In this document: positions 1-8,488 of the stretch, in pieces | Position numbering within the stretch: the stretch's first letter is position 1 | How the letters are laid out: every line of letters begins with the position of its first letter | NCBI GenBank assembly: GCA_018816765.1 | Contig: JAHIUX010000039.1 | Location: 1-53,491 of the forward strand | Reading direction: 5' to 3' | From: Bacteroidota bacterium | Lineage (GTDB): Bacteria; Bacteroidota; Bacteroidia; Bacteroidales; F082 | Length of the DNA stretch: 53,491 nucleotides | Notes under the pieces: generated by a model | The model's database searches: none | Told to the model about the DNA's origin: nothing | What the model saw: the letters and a program-made list of their open reading frames with translations, nothing else | Program-made: the position numbers and the translations under genes

Positions 1-1
1 G

Positions 2-1480
2 CAAGCAATTGAAAAGCAGAAATCAATTGGCAAACTCACTGCACGTGAGCGTATTATTGCCTTACTCGATCCAAAATCGTTCCATGAATATGACCTTTTT
101 GTTGAGCATGCTGCCAAGGATTTTGACATGGATAAGAAATACCTGCCCGGCGACGGGGTTATTACGGGTACTGGAACATTAAGTGGTCATCCTGTATGTA
201 TCTATGCACAGGATTTCACCGTAGCTGGGGGGTCTCTGGGATGGATGCATGCCAAGAAAATCACCAAAATCATGGACCATGCCATGAAGCTCAAGGTGCC
301 AATCATAGGCATCAACGACTCCGGCGGAGCCCGTATTCAGGAAGGGGTAAACTCATTGGCGGGTTATGGCGAGATTTTCTACCGTAACACACAGGCTTCG
401 GGTGTTATCCCACAGATTTCGGTAATTCTCGGACCTTGCGCAGGCGGTGCAGTGTATTCACCGGCACTTACCGACTTTGTGTTTGTGGTAGAGAAGATTT
501 CGAAGATGTTCATCACAGGACCCGAAGTGATCAAGACCGTTTTGGGAGAAGAAATTTCGATGGAAGAACTTGGCGGAGCCCGTGTCCATTCTGAAATCAC
601 AGGTAATGCGCACTTCTTTGCCCACAGTGAAGAGGAGTGTTTCGACCAGATCAAACAACTGGTTAGCTTCATTCCCTGGAACAACATGAAAAAGGCGGAG
701 AAATTCCCCAAAAAAGCACCTAAAACCCGTAACTATAAAATTGAGTCGATCCTGCCTACTGATCCACGCATGCCTTATGATGTGCGGGATGTAATCAAAT
801 CCCTGGCTGACGACTCTGACTTCCTGGAAATTCAGGAAATGTTTGCGGCAAACATCGTAATAGGTTTTGGACGCGTGAACGGCGATACGGTTGGTTTTGT
901 AGCCAATCAGCCATTGGTGCTTGCCGGTGTGCTCGATGTGGATTCATCAGTAAAAGCAGCCAGGTTTATCCGCTACTGTGACTCCTTCAATATTCCGCTG
1001 GTTACCCTTGTCGACCTTCCTGGCTATCTGCCTGGTGTTGACCAGGAGCATGCGGGTGTTATCCGTCATGGTGCCAAGGTGCTGTATGCATACTCTGAAG
1101 CCACTGTGCCAAAAATCACTGTAATCATGCGCAAAGCCTATGGCGGAGGATACATTGCCATGTGCTCGCACCACCTGCGCGCTGATTTTGTTTTCGCATG
1201 GCCTACAGCCGAAATTGCGGTTATGGGTCCTGAAGGTGCTGCCAACATCATCTTCAGAAAGGAAATCCAGACAGCCGAGAATCCGGATGAAATGCGCAAA
1301 CAGAAGGTTGCCGAATACAAGAAAAAATTCGCAAACCCATACGTGGCTGCCGCTTATGGCTATATCGATGCTGTGATCGAGCCTGAAGAAACCAGGCGAA
1401 TGCTCATGCATTCGCTCGAAATTTCGAAGGATAAAATTGTTGAAGTGCCTATGAAAAAGCACGGTGTTCCACCATTTTAA
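2..1480 (+). CDS. Acyl-CoA carboxylase/decarboxylase carboxyltransferase subunit (PccB/MmdA type), 5'-truncated by the window
   Basis: The frame is already open at base 2 (residues QAIEKQKSIGKLTARERI...), so the gene starts outside the window and the ATG at 128 is internal; 492 residues are visible. The family moves a carboxyl group between carboxybiotin and an acyl-CoA (propionyl-CoA/methylmalonyl-CoA). Both crotonase-like halves are present: GGARIQEGV and GPCAGGAVYSPALTDF in the N half, and AYGGGYIAMCS with the PTAEIAVMGPEGA loop in the C half. A biotin carrier gene follows 11 bp downstream, which supports a biotin-dependent complex. Sequence alone does not separate propionyl-CoA carboxylase from methylmalonyl-CoA decarboxylase; no membrane decarboxylase subunit follows in the window. 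Confidence 0.93.
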   Translation, partial: QAIEKQKSIGKLTARERIIALLDPKSFHEYDLFVEHAAKDFDMDKKYLPGDGVITGTGTLSGHPVCIYAQDFTVAGGSLGWMHAKKITKIMDHAMKLKVPIIGINDSGGARIQEGVNSLAGYGEIFYRNTQASGVIPQISVILGPCAGGAVYSPALTDFVFVVEKISKMFITGPEVIKTVLGEEISMEELGGARVHSEITGNAHFFAHSEEECFDQIKQLVSFIPWNNMKKAEKFPKKAPKTRNYKIESILPTDPRMPYDVRDVIKSLADDSDFLEIQEMFAANIVIGFGRVNGDTVGFVANQPLVLAGVLDVDSSVKAARFIRYCDSFNIPLVTLVDLPGYLPGVDQEHAGVIRHGAKVLYAYSEATVPKITVIMRKAYGGGYIAMCSHHLRADFVFAWPTAEIAVMGPEGAANIIFRKEIQTAENPDEMRKQKVAEYKKKFANPYVAAAYGYIDAVIEPEETRRMLMHSLEISKDKIVEVPMKKHGVPPF

Positions 1481-1491
1481 GCCTGAAGATT

Positions 1492-1833
1492 ATGAGCGAA
1501 GAGCCAAACGAAGAACAACACAAAGTTGTTAAATACCGCAGCCTCACGATTGATAATGTTAAGTATAAAACCAATTATACCAAAAAGTTCAATCACCGGA
1601 CGATGTATGAAGCCAAAAACCTTGGCAGCATGACCGCTTTTATCCCCGGGACCATCATTGATGTTTTTGTCAAAGAAGGAAAAAAGGTGAAAAAAGGCGA
1701 CAAACTACTCATCCTTGAGGCAATGAAAATGATGAACGAGGTGCTTAGTCCCTTCGATGGCATGGTGAAAGCCGTGCATGTGAAAGGAGGCGACAAGGTG
1801 TCCAAAAATCACGTCATGATCGAAATTGAATAA
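1492..1833 (+). CDS. Biotin carboxyl carrier protein (113 aa)
   Basis: A small biotinyl/lipoyl-fold protein carrying the biotinylation motif EAMKM, with the acceptor lysine near residue 79. The charged N-terminal ~45 residues are followed by the flattened beta-barrel repeat pattern (PGTIIDVFVKEGKKVKKGD and SPFDGMVKAVHVKGGDKV). It would carry carboxybiotin to the carboxyltransferase encoded 11 bp upstream, almost certainly in the same transcript. Its last 25 bases overlap the 3' end of the opposing engB gene. Confidence 0.93.
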   Translation: MSEEPNEEQHKVVKYRSLTIDNVKYKTNYTKKFNHRTMYEAKNLGSMTAFIPGTIIDVFVKEGKKVKKGDKLLILEAMKMMNEVLSPFDGMVKAVHVKGGDKVSKNHVMIEIE

Positions 1834-2432
1834 TCGGGAAACTGACGGTTTTCTGCTTCAATAATTCCCAACAACTCATCGCGGCCAAGTCCGCTGACAG
1901 ACGAGGTGACAACACACAAAGGCAACTCTTCCCAATACTGGAGGAGTTGTTTTTTGTAATGGGCCAGCTGTTTGTCGGCGATTGTACGGCCCAATTTATC
2001 GAGTTTGGTAAATACCAGTACAAAAGGCAATTGTAACTCAGCCATTTTCTGAATAAATTCCAGGTCAATTGCCTGAGGTTCGTGCCGTGCGTCAACAAGT
2101 ACAAATGTGTAAATCAGGTTTTTGCGTTTCTTAAGGTATTGCTGCAGCATCAATGTCCACTTCTCACGGTCAGTGCGCGACCGCTTGGCAAAGCCGTAAC
2201 CGGGCAAATCGACCAGGTACCAGCTATCGTTGATCAGAAAATGGTTGATCGTGATGGTTTTGCCCGGCCTACCGGATATCTTAGCCAGACCCTTTACCCC
2301 GGTCAGCATATTGATCAGCGACGATTTACCCACGTTTGAGCGCCCGATGAAGGCGTATTCAGGTTTATCGGCTTTGGGTAATTTGTCGATATGGGTGTTG
2401 CTCATCACATAGACGGCACTTTCAATTTCCAT
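1809..2432 (-). CDS. engB: Ribosome-biogenesis GTPase EngB/YsxC
   Basis: A 207-residue TRAFAC GTPase of the EngB/YihA/YsxC family, which helps assemble the large ribosomal subunit. Visible motifs: Walker A GRSNVGKSS near residue 31, a G2/switch region with PGKT, Walker B/G3 DLPGYGFAKRS and G4 TKLDKL. The length is normal for the family. It runs opposite to the biotin-carrier gene and the two reading frames overlap by 25 bp at their 3' ends, so no terminator fits between them. The start is ATG 2432, 21 bp below the end of the acyltransferase gene on the same strand. Confidence 0.95.
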   Translation of the reverse strand: MEIESAVYVMSNTHIDKLPKADKPEYAFIGRSNVGKSSLINMLTGVKGLAKISGRPGKTITINHFLINDSWYLVDLPGYGFAKRSRTDREKWTLMLQQYLKKRKNLIYTFVLVDARHEPQAIDLEFIQKMAELQLPFVLVFTKLDKLGRTIADKQLAHYKKQLLQYWEELPLCVVTSSVSGLGRDELLGIIEAENRQFPDYSISIMT

Positions 2433-2453
2433 GGTGTTTTTTTAGGTTTGTTG

Positions 2454-3377
2454 CTATTCGATAGCACCCATGTGTCGGTCTTTTTTTGCACTGTAAATAT
2501 CATCGATTGTCACAATGATCCCTGTTTCCTCAACATTGCCAAAAGGCGCATTAAAGGCGGTGCCAAAGGTGCGCATTGTCGATGACAGGTTCATATAGGC
2601 ATTGACAAGGGGTGGTATATTTTCTCCCTTTTTTCGAATCGATTGGATGAGAATCTTGTAGTTTTCATCATAGCTGCTCCCGGTGAAAACCTTATCAAGC
2701 TCATCAGCAGGTGTTTGTAATAACACGGGTACATGCGGGTAGACAAGCCTGTCGGGATCAGGAAAATATTTCTGCATGAAGAAAAGGATCAGGTCGCGGG
2801 CATATACATTGTAGTGGGTATACATAGTGACCTTGCCAAAAAAATACTTTACATCCTGATAGTAATAAATGAGTGTTCCCAGGCCATCCCAAAGGTTATC
2901 AAGGGCATACATGCCTTTGCGGAGGTTGTTCGACGGCTGGTAATCGGGTTGTACAAAGGAACGGCCAAGCTCGATGGTGTACGGGATATAGGTGTCTACA
3001 AACTGTTTTGAGTAAGCAAATAGCTTCGATGTAGGTGTTTTCACATGGCCATGTTCGTCGATGGCCAGGTTTTTGCAATGGATGAAACGATATCCTCCGA
3101 CAATGGCCTGATCTTCAGGATTCCAAACGATCAACTGGAGAAAATTATCAGCCCCCATATCGTACACGTCAACATCAATTGATTTGCCTGTTCCTCCGCC
3201 TGCATCGCGAAACGTAATTTCACGCAGACGGCCTGTTTCCGTCATCAGGTTTGGTGAGTCAGCCTGCGAAAAAATGTAAATTTCGTTCTGCCCGTTGTTG
3301 GCCTTGCGCATAAAACGTTCCGGAGTGAGCTCGGCCAGTAATAGTTCTGTGGGAAGTGGGGGTATGATAGGTTCCAT
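2454..3377 (-). CDS. glsB: GNAT-like N-acyltransferase of the OlsB/GlsB hemolysin family, probable glycine N-acyltransferase
   Basis: 307 residues with the acyl-homoserine-lactone-synthase-like acetyltransferase fold: an early strand with ...REITFRDAGGGTG, then DNFLQLIVWNPEDQAIVGGYRF, the usual core of OlsB-type acyltransferases that use acyl-ACP. In Bacteroides the homologous GlsB N-acylates glycine, and GlsA then O-acylates the product to give glycine lipids. Here a PlsC-like partner lies immediately upstream (16 bp) on the same strand, matching the GlsA/GlsB pairing. The family is clear. Glycine rather than ornithine as substrate is inferred from the phylum and pairing. Confidence 0.75.
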   Translation of the reverse strand: MEPIIPPLPTELLLAELTPERFMRKANNGQNEIYIFSQADSPNLMTETGRLREITFRDAGGGTGKSIDVDVYDMGADNFLQLIVWNPEDQAIVGGYRFIHCKNLAIDEHGHVKTPTSKLFAYSKQFVDTYIPYTIELGRSFVQPDYQPSNNLRKGMYALDNLWDGLGTLIYYYQDVKYFFGKVTMYTHYNVYARDLILFFMQKYFPDPDRLVYPHVPVLLQTPADELDKVFTGSSYDENYKILIQSIRKKGENIPPLVNAYMNLSSTMRTFGTAFNAPFGNVEETGIIVTIDDIYSAKKDRHMGAIE

Positions 3378-3393
3378 ATTGTGTATTTGCTGA

Positions 3394-4269
3394 TTAAACC
3401 AATGGATAGTTTTTTTCGGGATTAAATGCCTCGGTGTTGCCCAGCGGAAGGGTATAGATGTACCTTCTGAGCTGCTCGGCCCATTCCTGATCCGAGCGCT
3501 GCCGGCCGAAAGTTTGCCATGACACAGGCTGAGCGAAAGTCATGATGATTTGCTGGTCTTTTTGCTTGTAAAACTCATCGGCCAGGTACAGCATTTCGAT
3601 GTTTGCCTTGATGCCCAATCGCTTACGTAGGTTGGCGAGGTTGTAGAAAAAGTCCGTGTTTCTGCCGCTGATGTGCGTTGGTATGATGTCGCGTTTGTAC
3701 TTTTTTGCCTTGCTGATGATGGTTTTTTTCCATTCAAGGTCCCTGATGATGCCCCGCTTTTTACGCGATACGAGTCCAAATGGAAAATAACAGATGACCG
3801 CATTCCCGGCAAACGTATCGTTCAGTATCTGAATATTTTCGGCATTGCTGCCATGCTTGTTTATCGGGATAAACAAGGGCTTCAGGTTTTCGAGGTTCAT
3901 CAGGATGTCGTTCACCGGGAAAAGCACATCGCGGCGTACTTTCCCGATGGTCTGCATCAGGCCGATGCCGTCCAGTCCACCCAATGGATGGTTCGATGCA
4001 ACAATGGGGCGCTCAGGCAAAGCAACACGCTCAAGGTGATTGATTTCGATCGAGCACCTGAATTCATCGATGATGGCGTCCACAAAACCGAGTCCGGATA
4101 AATGGGTTGTTTTGCTGATAAAAGCATTGATTTCGTCCTGATGCACAATGCGCTTAAGGTAATTGATCAGAAACCCGGGGATGATACGCTTCAATCCCGG
4201 ATTCTTTGCCGTCAGCACCTTTTCGATGTTGATGAACTGGTCTGCAGGTATGCTGTTGTTTTCGTCCAT
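3394..4269 (-). CDS. glsA: PlsC-like O-acyltransferase, probable glycine-lipid synthase partner GlsA
   Basis: 291 residues of the lysophospholipid-acyltransferase (PlsC) superfamily. The catalytic block reads SNHPLGGLDG at residues ~92-101. Its His-to-Asp spacing is five residues rather than the textbook four, a variant I associate with the hemolysin/OlsA-like branch. The later FPFGLVSRKKRG resembles the family's third motif, and there is no obvious membrane-spanning N terminus. It is first in a two-gene minus-strand unit with the N-acyltransferase, so it probably adds the second, ester-linked acyl chain to an N-acyl amino acid. A Bacteroidota -7 element lies 26 bp upstream (4295-4302). Confidence 0.7.
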   Translation of the reverse strand: MDENNSIPADQFINIEKVLTAKNPGLKRIIPGFLINYLKRIVHQDEINAFISKTTHLSGLGFVDAIIDEFRCSIEINHLERVALPERPIVASNHPLGGLDGIGLMQTIGKVRRDVLFPVNDILMNLENLKPLFIPINKHGSNAENIQILNDTFAGNAVICYFPFGLVSRKKRGIIRDLEWKKTIISKAKKYKRDIIPTHISGRNTDFFYNLANLRKRLGIKANIEMLYLADEFYKQKDQQIIMTFAQPVSWQTFGRQRSDQEWAEQLRRYIYTLPLGNTEAFNPEKNYPLV

Positions 4270-4294
4270 TTGGCGATTGGCAGTGTTTTTTTTA

Positions 4295-4302
4295 CAAATA
4301 TA
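4295..4302 (-). promoter_or_regulatory. Bacteroidota -7 element for glsA-glsB
   Basis: Read on the minus strand this is TATATTTG, a perfect TAnnTTTG match, 26 bp before the glsA ATG. No convincing -33 TTTG is seen at the right distance, so support is partial. Confidence 0.45.
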
Positions 4303-4540
4303 CTTGTTTCACACCACAGCATCTTTCACGATGACCAGATTTTTGGAGTGTGGCAAAGGTACCCCGCATGATCACTGTCTTTTTGGCTGATAATCAGCCA
4401 TTCATGTTGATAACTTACTCCAATTTCTGGAAAAATCGGGCTTCTTTAATGAAAATTGATTTTTAAAACATTAATAATCAGTGCGATAAAATATGTGGTG
4501 CATTTTTTTTGCTTTTGTTTGAAACATTTTAGAAAAAAAG

Positions 4541-4565
4541 TGGTAAAAAAACGGAGAATATGGGA
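4541..4565 (+). promoter_or_regulatory. Candidate MraZ-binding repeats (10-bp period)
   Basis: Three pentamers, TGGTA (4541), ACGGA (4551) and TGGGA (4561), are spaced exactly 10 bp apart and end about 40 bp before the mraZ start. E. coli MraZ is known to bind TGGGN direct repeats with 5-bp spacers in front of its own operon, and the spacing and the third copy fit. The middle copy is degenerate, so this remains a suggestion. Confidence 0.4.
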
Positions 4566-4603
4566 AATAATGCACTAATTTTACCTCACAAAATTGCAAT
4601 TTT

Positions 4604-5071
4604 TTGAACTACCCCATCGGAACATATCATTGTAAGCTGGATGGCAAGGGCAGACTGATGTTGCCGGCTGATTTCAGGGACAAACTAAGTGACGTTGTTC
4701 ACCAGGGTTTTGTACTGAGGCCTGGTCTTTTTGGTAAATGCCTCGAGTTGTACACGATGGAGGATTGGTTAAGAACACAGAATAAGTTGAAGAAACTCAA
4801 TCAGTTTGTTAAGGCCAATGTTGATTTTGTGAGGAAATACAATGCAGGAGCTAAGGAAGTGAAGCTCGATTCACTGGGCCGGATGCAGATTCCCAAAAAC
4901 CTCATCGATGAAGGTGTGCTGATTAAGGAAGTTGTGCTGACCTCCGTGTCGAAAAACATGGAGTTATGGGACAAGGATTTGTTCCGTGAATCGCAGGGCA
5001 ACATCAGCCAGGAAGAGTTTCAAAACATTGCAGCTGAATTACTTGGAAACATCAACGATAACAACGAATAG
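4604..5071 (+). CDS. mraZ: Transcriptional regulator MraZ
   Basis: 155 residues with the two tandem SpoVT/AbrB-like halves of MraZ: GTYHCKLDGKGRLMLPADFR at the N terminus and EVKLDSLGRMQIPKNLI near residue 85. MraZ is the DNA-binding repressor of the division/cell-wall operon it heads. The start is a TTG at 4604: the frame has a stop at 4568 and no ATG or GTG between it and the conserved GTYHCKLDGKGR segment. It is followed 3 bp later by rsmH, as in most dcw clusters. Confidence 0.95.
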   Translation: MNYPIGTYHCKLDGKGRLMLPADFRDKLSDVVHQGFVLRPGLFGKCLELYTMEDWLRTQNKLKKLNQFVKANVDFVRKYNAGAKEVKLDSLGRMQIPKNLIDEGVLIKEVVLTSVSKNMELWDKDLFRESQGNISQEEFQNIAAELLGNINDNNE

Positions 5072-5074
5072 GAC

Positions 5075-5968
5075 ATGTACCACAAGCCGGTCTTGTTGCC
5101 AGAAAGTATCGAAGGACTCCGCATACTGCCTGATGGGCTGTATGTTGATGCTACCTTTGGCGGAGGCGGCCATGGTACTGCTATCTTCAACGAACTGACA
5201 AGCGGTAAGTTATTTGCTTTCGACCAGGACCAGGACGCAGCGGCTAACATCATCAACGATCCCAGGTTTATTTTCATTCCACAGAATTTCAGGTATATGC
5301 GCAACTTTCTGATGCTTGAAGGCGTGCAGGAAGTAGATGGCATTTTTGCTGATCTCGGTGTTTCGTCGCATCAGTTCGATGTGGCAGACAAAGGGTTTTC
5401 AACCCGCCTCGACGGCCAGCTCGATATGCGGATGAGCCAGAATAACCCGCTTGATGCCAGGTCAATCGTAAATCAGTACACCCCTGAGGAGCTGAAACGC
5501 ATTTTTAAACGCTTTGGTGAAATCGACAATGCCTGGCAAATGGCAGAAGCCATCGTTGCCCGAAGGACCCAGCAAGAGATTACACGAACCTTCGAACTGC
5601 GTGATGCAGTGCAGCATTTGCTTCCCAGGGGGAAAGAGAACAAGGTGCTGGCACAGCTTTTCCAGGCACTTCGTATTGAAGTGAACCAGGAAATTACGGT
5701 GCTGGAAGAGTTTCTGGGACAATGTGTGCAATGCCTGAAGCCCGGTGGCCGCATGGTGGTGATCTCCTACCATTCGCTCGAAGACAGGCTGGTGAAAAAT
5801 TTTATGCGCGCCGGCAATGCCGAAGGCACCATTGAAAAGGACTTTTTTGGCAACCTGCTTAGTCCGCTTGTGCCGGTCAGCCGAAAAGTAATCGTGCCCG
5901 GAGAGGCTGAAATCAATAACAATAGCCGCGCCCGGAGTGCAAGGCTCAGAATTGCTGAAAAAAAGTAA
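5075..5968 (+). CDS. rsmH: 16S rRNA (cytosine1402-N4)-methyltransferase RsmH
   Basis: 297 residues, normal for RsmH/MraW. The SAM-binding loop DATFGGGGHGTAIF lies at residues ~27-40, the family helical insertion is in the middle, and VISYHSLEDRLVKNFMR near residue 230 is the RsmH signature. It methylates N4 of C1402 in the ribosomal P site. It is the second gene of the dcw cluster, 3 bp after mraZ and 7 bp before ftsL. Confidence 0.97.
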   Translation: MYHKPVLLPESIEGLRILPDGLYVDATFGGGGHGTAIFNELTSGKLFAFDQDQDAAANIINDPRFIFIPQNFRYMRNFLMLEGVQEVDGIFADLGVSSHQFDVADKGFSTRLDGQLDMRMSQNNPLDARSIVNQYTPEELKRIFKRFGEIDNAWQMAEAIVARRTQQEITRTFELRDAVQHLLPRGKENKVLAQLFQALRIEVNQEITVLEEFLGQCVQCLKPGGRMVVISYHSLEDRLVKNFMRAGNAEGTIEKDFFGNLLSPLVPVSRKVIVPGEAEINNNSRARSARLRIAEKK

Positions 5969-5975
5969 TCGCATC

Positions 5976-6365
5976 ATGACAGAAGCAGCACCCACCGATA
6001 CCAATAAAACCGCCGGCACAAACCGTGAAACTGCAAAGAAACCTTCTGTATGGACGGTATTGCTGCAGATTCTGGGTGGCGATTTTCTGACAAAGGACTG
6101 GGCAAAGAAACAGGTGAATTACATATTCTTCCTTGCTGCACTGGCGCTGATTTATATCGCAAACAGCTATTATACTGAGAGTACCAGCCGGAACATTGAT
6201 GAAGTGGCTCGCGAACTGAAAGAACTGCAGTACGAATATGTGTCAACCAAGTCGGAGGTGATGCAGGTAAGTAAGCAGTCGGAAGTTGCCCGCAAACTGA
6301 AACAATCTGGCATGTACGAATCTATCGAACCGGTGAAGAAGATCATTATTAAAAGCAACCAATAA
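5976..6365 (+). CDS. ftsL: FtsL-like divisome protein
   Basis: A 129-residue bitopic protein: a polar N-terminal ~45 residues, one hydrophobic segment (YIFFLAALALIYIANSYY), then a coiled-coil-like periplasmic part (IDEVARELKELQYEY..). Topology, size and position between rsmH and ftsI are those of FtsL, which with FtsB/Q activates the septal synthase. Sequence similarity within FtsL is weak, so the name rests largely on context. I chose ATG 5976; an earlier in-frame ATG (5937) would overlap rsmH by 32 bp. Confidence 0.85.
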   Translation: MTEAAPTDTNKTAGTNRETAKKPSVWTVLLQILGGDFLTKDWAKKQVNYIFFLAALALIYIANSYYTESTSRNIDEVARELKELQYEYVSTKSEVMQVSKQSEVARKLKQSGMYESIEPVKKIIIKSNQ

Positions 6366-6367
6366 GC

Positions 6368-8488
6368 ATGCAGGACGCTGGACGTGACATATTATGGCGT
6401 GTTTATCTGCTTTACGCATTGGTGCTGATTTTCGCCATTGCGGTTTTGGTACGCATAGCGATCATTCAATACTCCATTGGTGACACACTCATTGCAGAGT
6501 CGGAAAAGCAGGAACTGAAGGTTTTTAGCCTGGAAGCATTGCGGGGCAATATTCTGGCTGATGATGGTTCACTATTAGCCACCTCGGTGCCGGTATTCGA
6601 AATCAGGATGGATGTTTCGTCACCCCACATCGATGATGCCCTGTTCAATAGTAAGGTAGACTCGCTGGCTACAAAACTGGCCGATTTATTTAAAAGCAAA
6701 TCAGCCAGGGAATATGCCAGGGAGTTGCGTGAGGGCCGCCGCGAAGGCAATCGCTATCTGCTGATCAAAAATAAGGTAACCTATGCTGAGTTGAAGAAAA
6801 TGCGCAAGTTCCCGATTCTGAACCGAGGAAAATACCGCGGAGGTTTGATCGTGGAGCAACACGAGAAACGCGAAAAGCCGTTTAAGGAACTCGCCAGCCG
6901 CACCATCGGATACGAAAACAACCGTGAAAATATTTTTGTTGGCCTCGAAGGCGCTTTCCACGACGACCTCAAAGGCATCAATGGCAAGCAACTTAAACGC
7001 AGAATCAACAATGGCGACTGGATTCCGGTTTTCGATGCCGGTGAAATTGACCCACAGAATGGAAAGGACGTCGTCACCACCATCGATGTTAACCTTCAGG
7101 ACGTTGCAGAAAACGCACTAAGGCGCAACCTCGTCGAAAACGAAGCCTTTCAGGGTTGTGCCGTGTTGATGGAAGTCGAAACAGGGCATATCAAAGCCAT
7201 TGCAAACCTCACACGGGATAAAAAGACCGGGCGATATGAGGAGTCGTATAACTACGCCGTAGCTGAAAGTGTTGAACCGGGTTCAACATTCAAGCTGGCT
7301 TCGATGATAGCGCTGCTTGAAGAGAACAAGGTCAGGCTCACCGACAGCATGCGGATCGGCAATGGTCAGATGGTTTATCACAACCGCGTGATGAAAGACG
7401 TGTATCCCATTCGCAATGGCCGCATCACCGTGCGCGAAGCCTTCGAAAAATCATCCAATGTGGCCATCTCAAAACTGGTCACCGATGCCTTTGGGAAGAA
7501 CCCTGAAAAGTATGTTGACCACCTTTATGCCCTGTCAATCAATCAGCCCCTGAAAATTGAAATTCCGGGCGAAGGCAAACCTTACATCAAACACCCGAAA
7601 AACAAGCAATACTGGTACGGAACCACGCTTCCGTGGATGTCGATCGGTTACGAATCGCAACTGACACCATTGCAGATACTTACTTTGTACAACGCGGTGG
7701 CCAATAACGGCAAAATGGTAAAACCCATGTTTGTGGAAGAAATATCGCAGGGTGGCGTAGTGATCAGGAAGTTTGCAACGGAAACAATCAACGAATCCAT
7801 CGCTTCTCAGTATACCATCGATCAGCTGAAATCACTTCTGGAAGGTGTGGTGGAGCATGGCACAGGCAAGGCACTCAAAGACAGTCCGGTGAAAATTGCT
7901 GGTAAGACGGGTACAGCCCAGATCGCATCCGGAAAATCGGGCTATAACAAACAAAATTATAATGCTTCATTTGTGGGTTATTTCCCTGCCAACGATCCTA
8001 AATATTCCTGCATTGTTGTCGTAAACAATCCATCTGCCGGAAAAATCTATGGTGGCGCTGTTGCTGCGCCTGTTTTCAGGGAAATTGCCGACAGGGTTTA
8101 TGCCACCCGCCTTGATATTCATGATGGAAAAATTGAGCCTGACACCACCGAGCCTGTGACACCCATACCTTATGGCCTGGCATATTACGAAGATTACGCA
8201 CTGTTGGTTAAACAAATGGGATTTGTGTCATACCCACGTTTTTATGGCACGGATTGGATCTATCAGAAGATTGAGGACGAAGATACCACATTGTCTACAG
8301 CACATTTATCGGACACCCTGATGCCTGACCTTACCGGGATGGGATTGAGGGATGCTGTATATCTGCTCGAAAGACTCGGGCTGAACCCGGTGTTTACAGG
8401 ACGTGGTCAGGTGGCCACACAGTCGGTACTGCCGGGCTCACTCATGTTAAAAGGAACTACTGTTGAACTCACACTCATGAACCTGTGA
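6368..8488 (+). CDS. ftsI: Septal peptidoglycan transpeptidase FtsI/PBP3 with PASTA domain
   Basis: 706 residues: an N-terminal membrane anchor (residues ~10-32), a PBP dimerisation domain, and a penicillin-binding transpeptidase domain with the serine motif EPGSTFKLAS (SxxK), SSN and GKTGTAQ. A C-terminal PASTA-like repeat (LTGMGLRDAVYLLERLGL..., ~650-705) follows, and is common in Bacteroidota FtsI. It crosslinks septal peptidoglycan together with the glycosyltransferase FtsW, encoded four genes downstream. It begins 2 bp after ftsL and its TGA overlaps the murE ATG. Confidence 0.96.
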   Translation: MQDAGRDILWRVYLLYALVLIFAIAVLVRIAIIQYSIGDTLIAESEKQELKVFSLEALRGNILADDGSLLATSVPVFEIRMDVSSPHIDDALFNSKVDSLATKLADLFKSKSAREYARELREGRREGNRYLLIKNKVTYAELKKMRKFPILNRGKYRGGLIVEQHEKREKPFKELASRTIGYENNRENIFVGLEGAFHDDLKGINGKQLKRRINNGDWIPVFDAGEIDPQNGKDVVTTIDVNLQDVAENALRRNLVENEAFQGCAVLMEVETGHIKAIANLTRDKKTGRYEESYNYAVAESVEPGSTFKLASMIALLEENKVRLTDSMRIGNGQMVYHNRVMKDVYPIRNGRITVREAFEKSSNVAISKLVTDAFGKNPEKYVDHLYALSINQPLKIEIPGEGKPYIKHPKNKQYWYGTTLPWMSIGYESQLTPLQILTLYNAVANNGKMVKPMFVEEISQGGVVIRKFATETINESIASQYTIDQLKSLLEGVVEHGTGKALKDSPVKIAGKTGTAQIASGKSGYNKQNYNASFVGYFPANDPKYSCIVVVNNPSAGKIYGGAVAAPVFREIADRVYATRLDIHDGKIEPDTTEPVTPIPYGLAYYEDYALLVKQMGFVSYPRFYGTDWIYQKIEDEDTTLSTAHLSDTLMPDLTGMGLRDAVYLLERLGLNPVFTGRGQVATQSVLPGSLMLKGTTVELTLMNL

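Larger units (their letters stand above)
4270..4603. other. Divergent intergenic region between glsA and mraZ (334 bp)
   Basis: An AT-rich non-coding stretch separating the lipid acyltransferase pair (minus) from the division/cell-wall cluster (plus). It holds a -7 element for glsA (4295-4302) and a 10-bp-period GG-containing repeat just before mraZ (4541-4565). A TAATTTTA sequence at 4576-4583 differs from TAnnTTTG only in its last base and may be the mraZ -7 element. No credible coding frame is visible. Confidence 0.6.
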
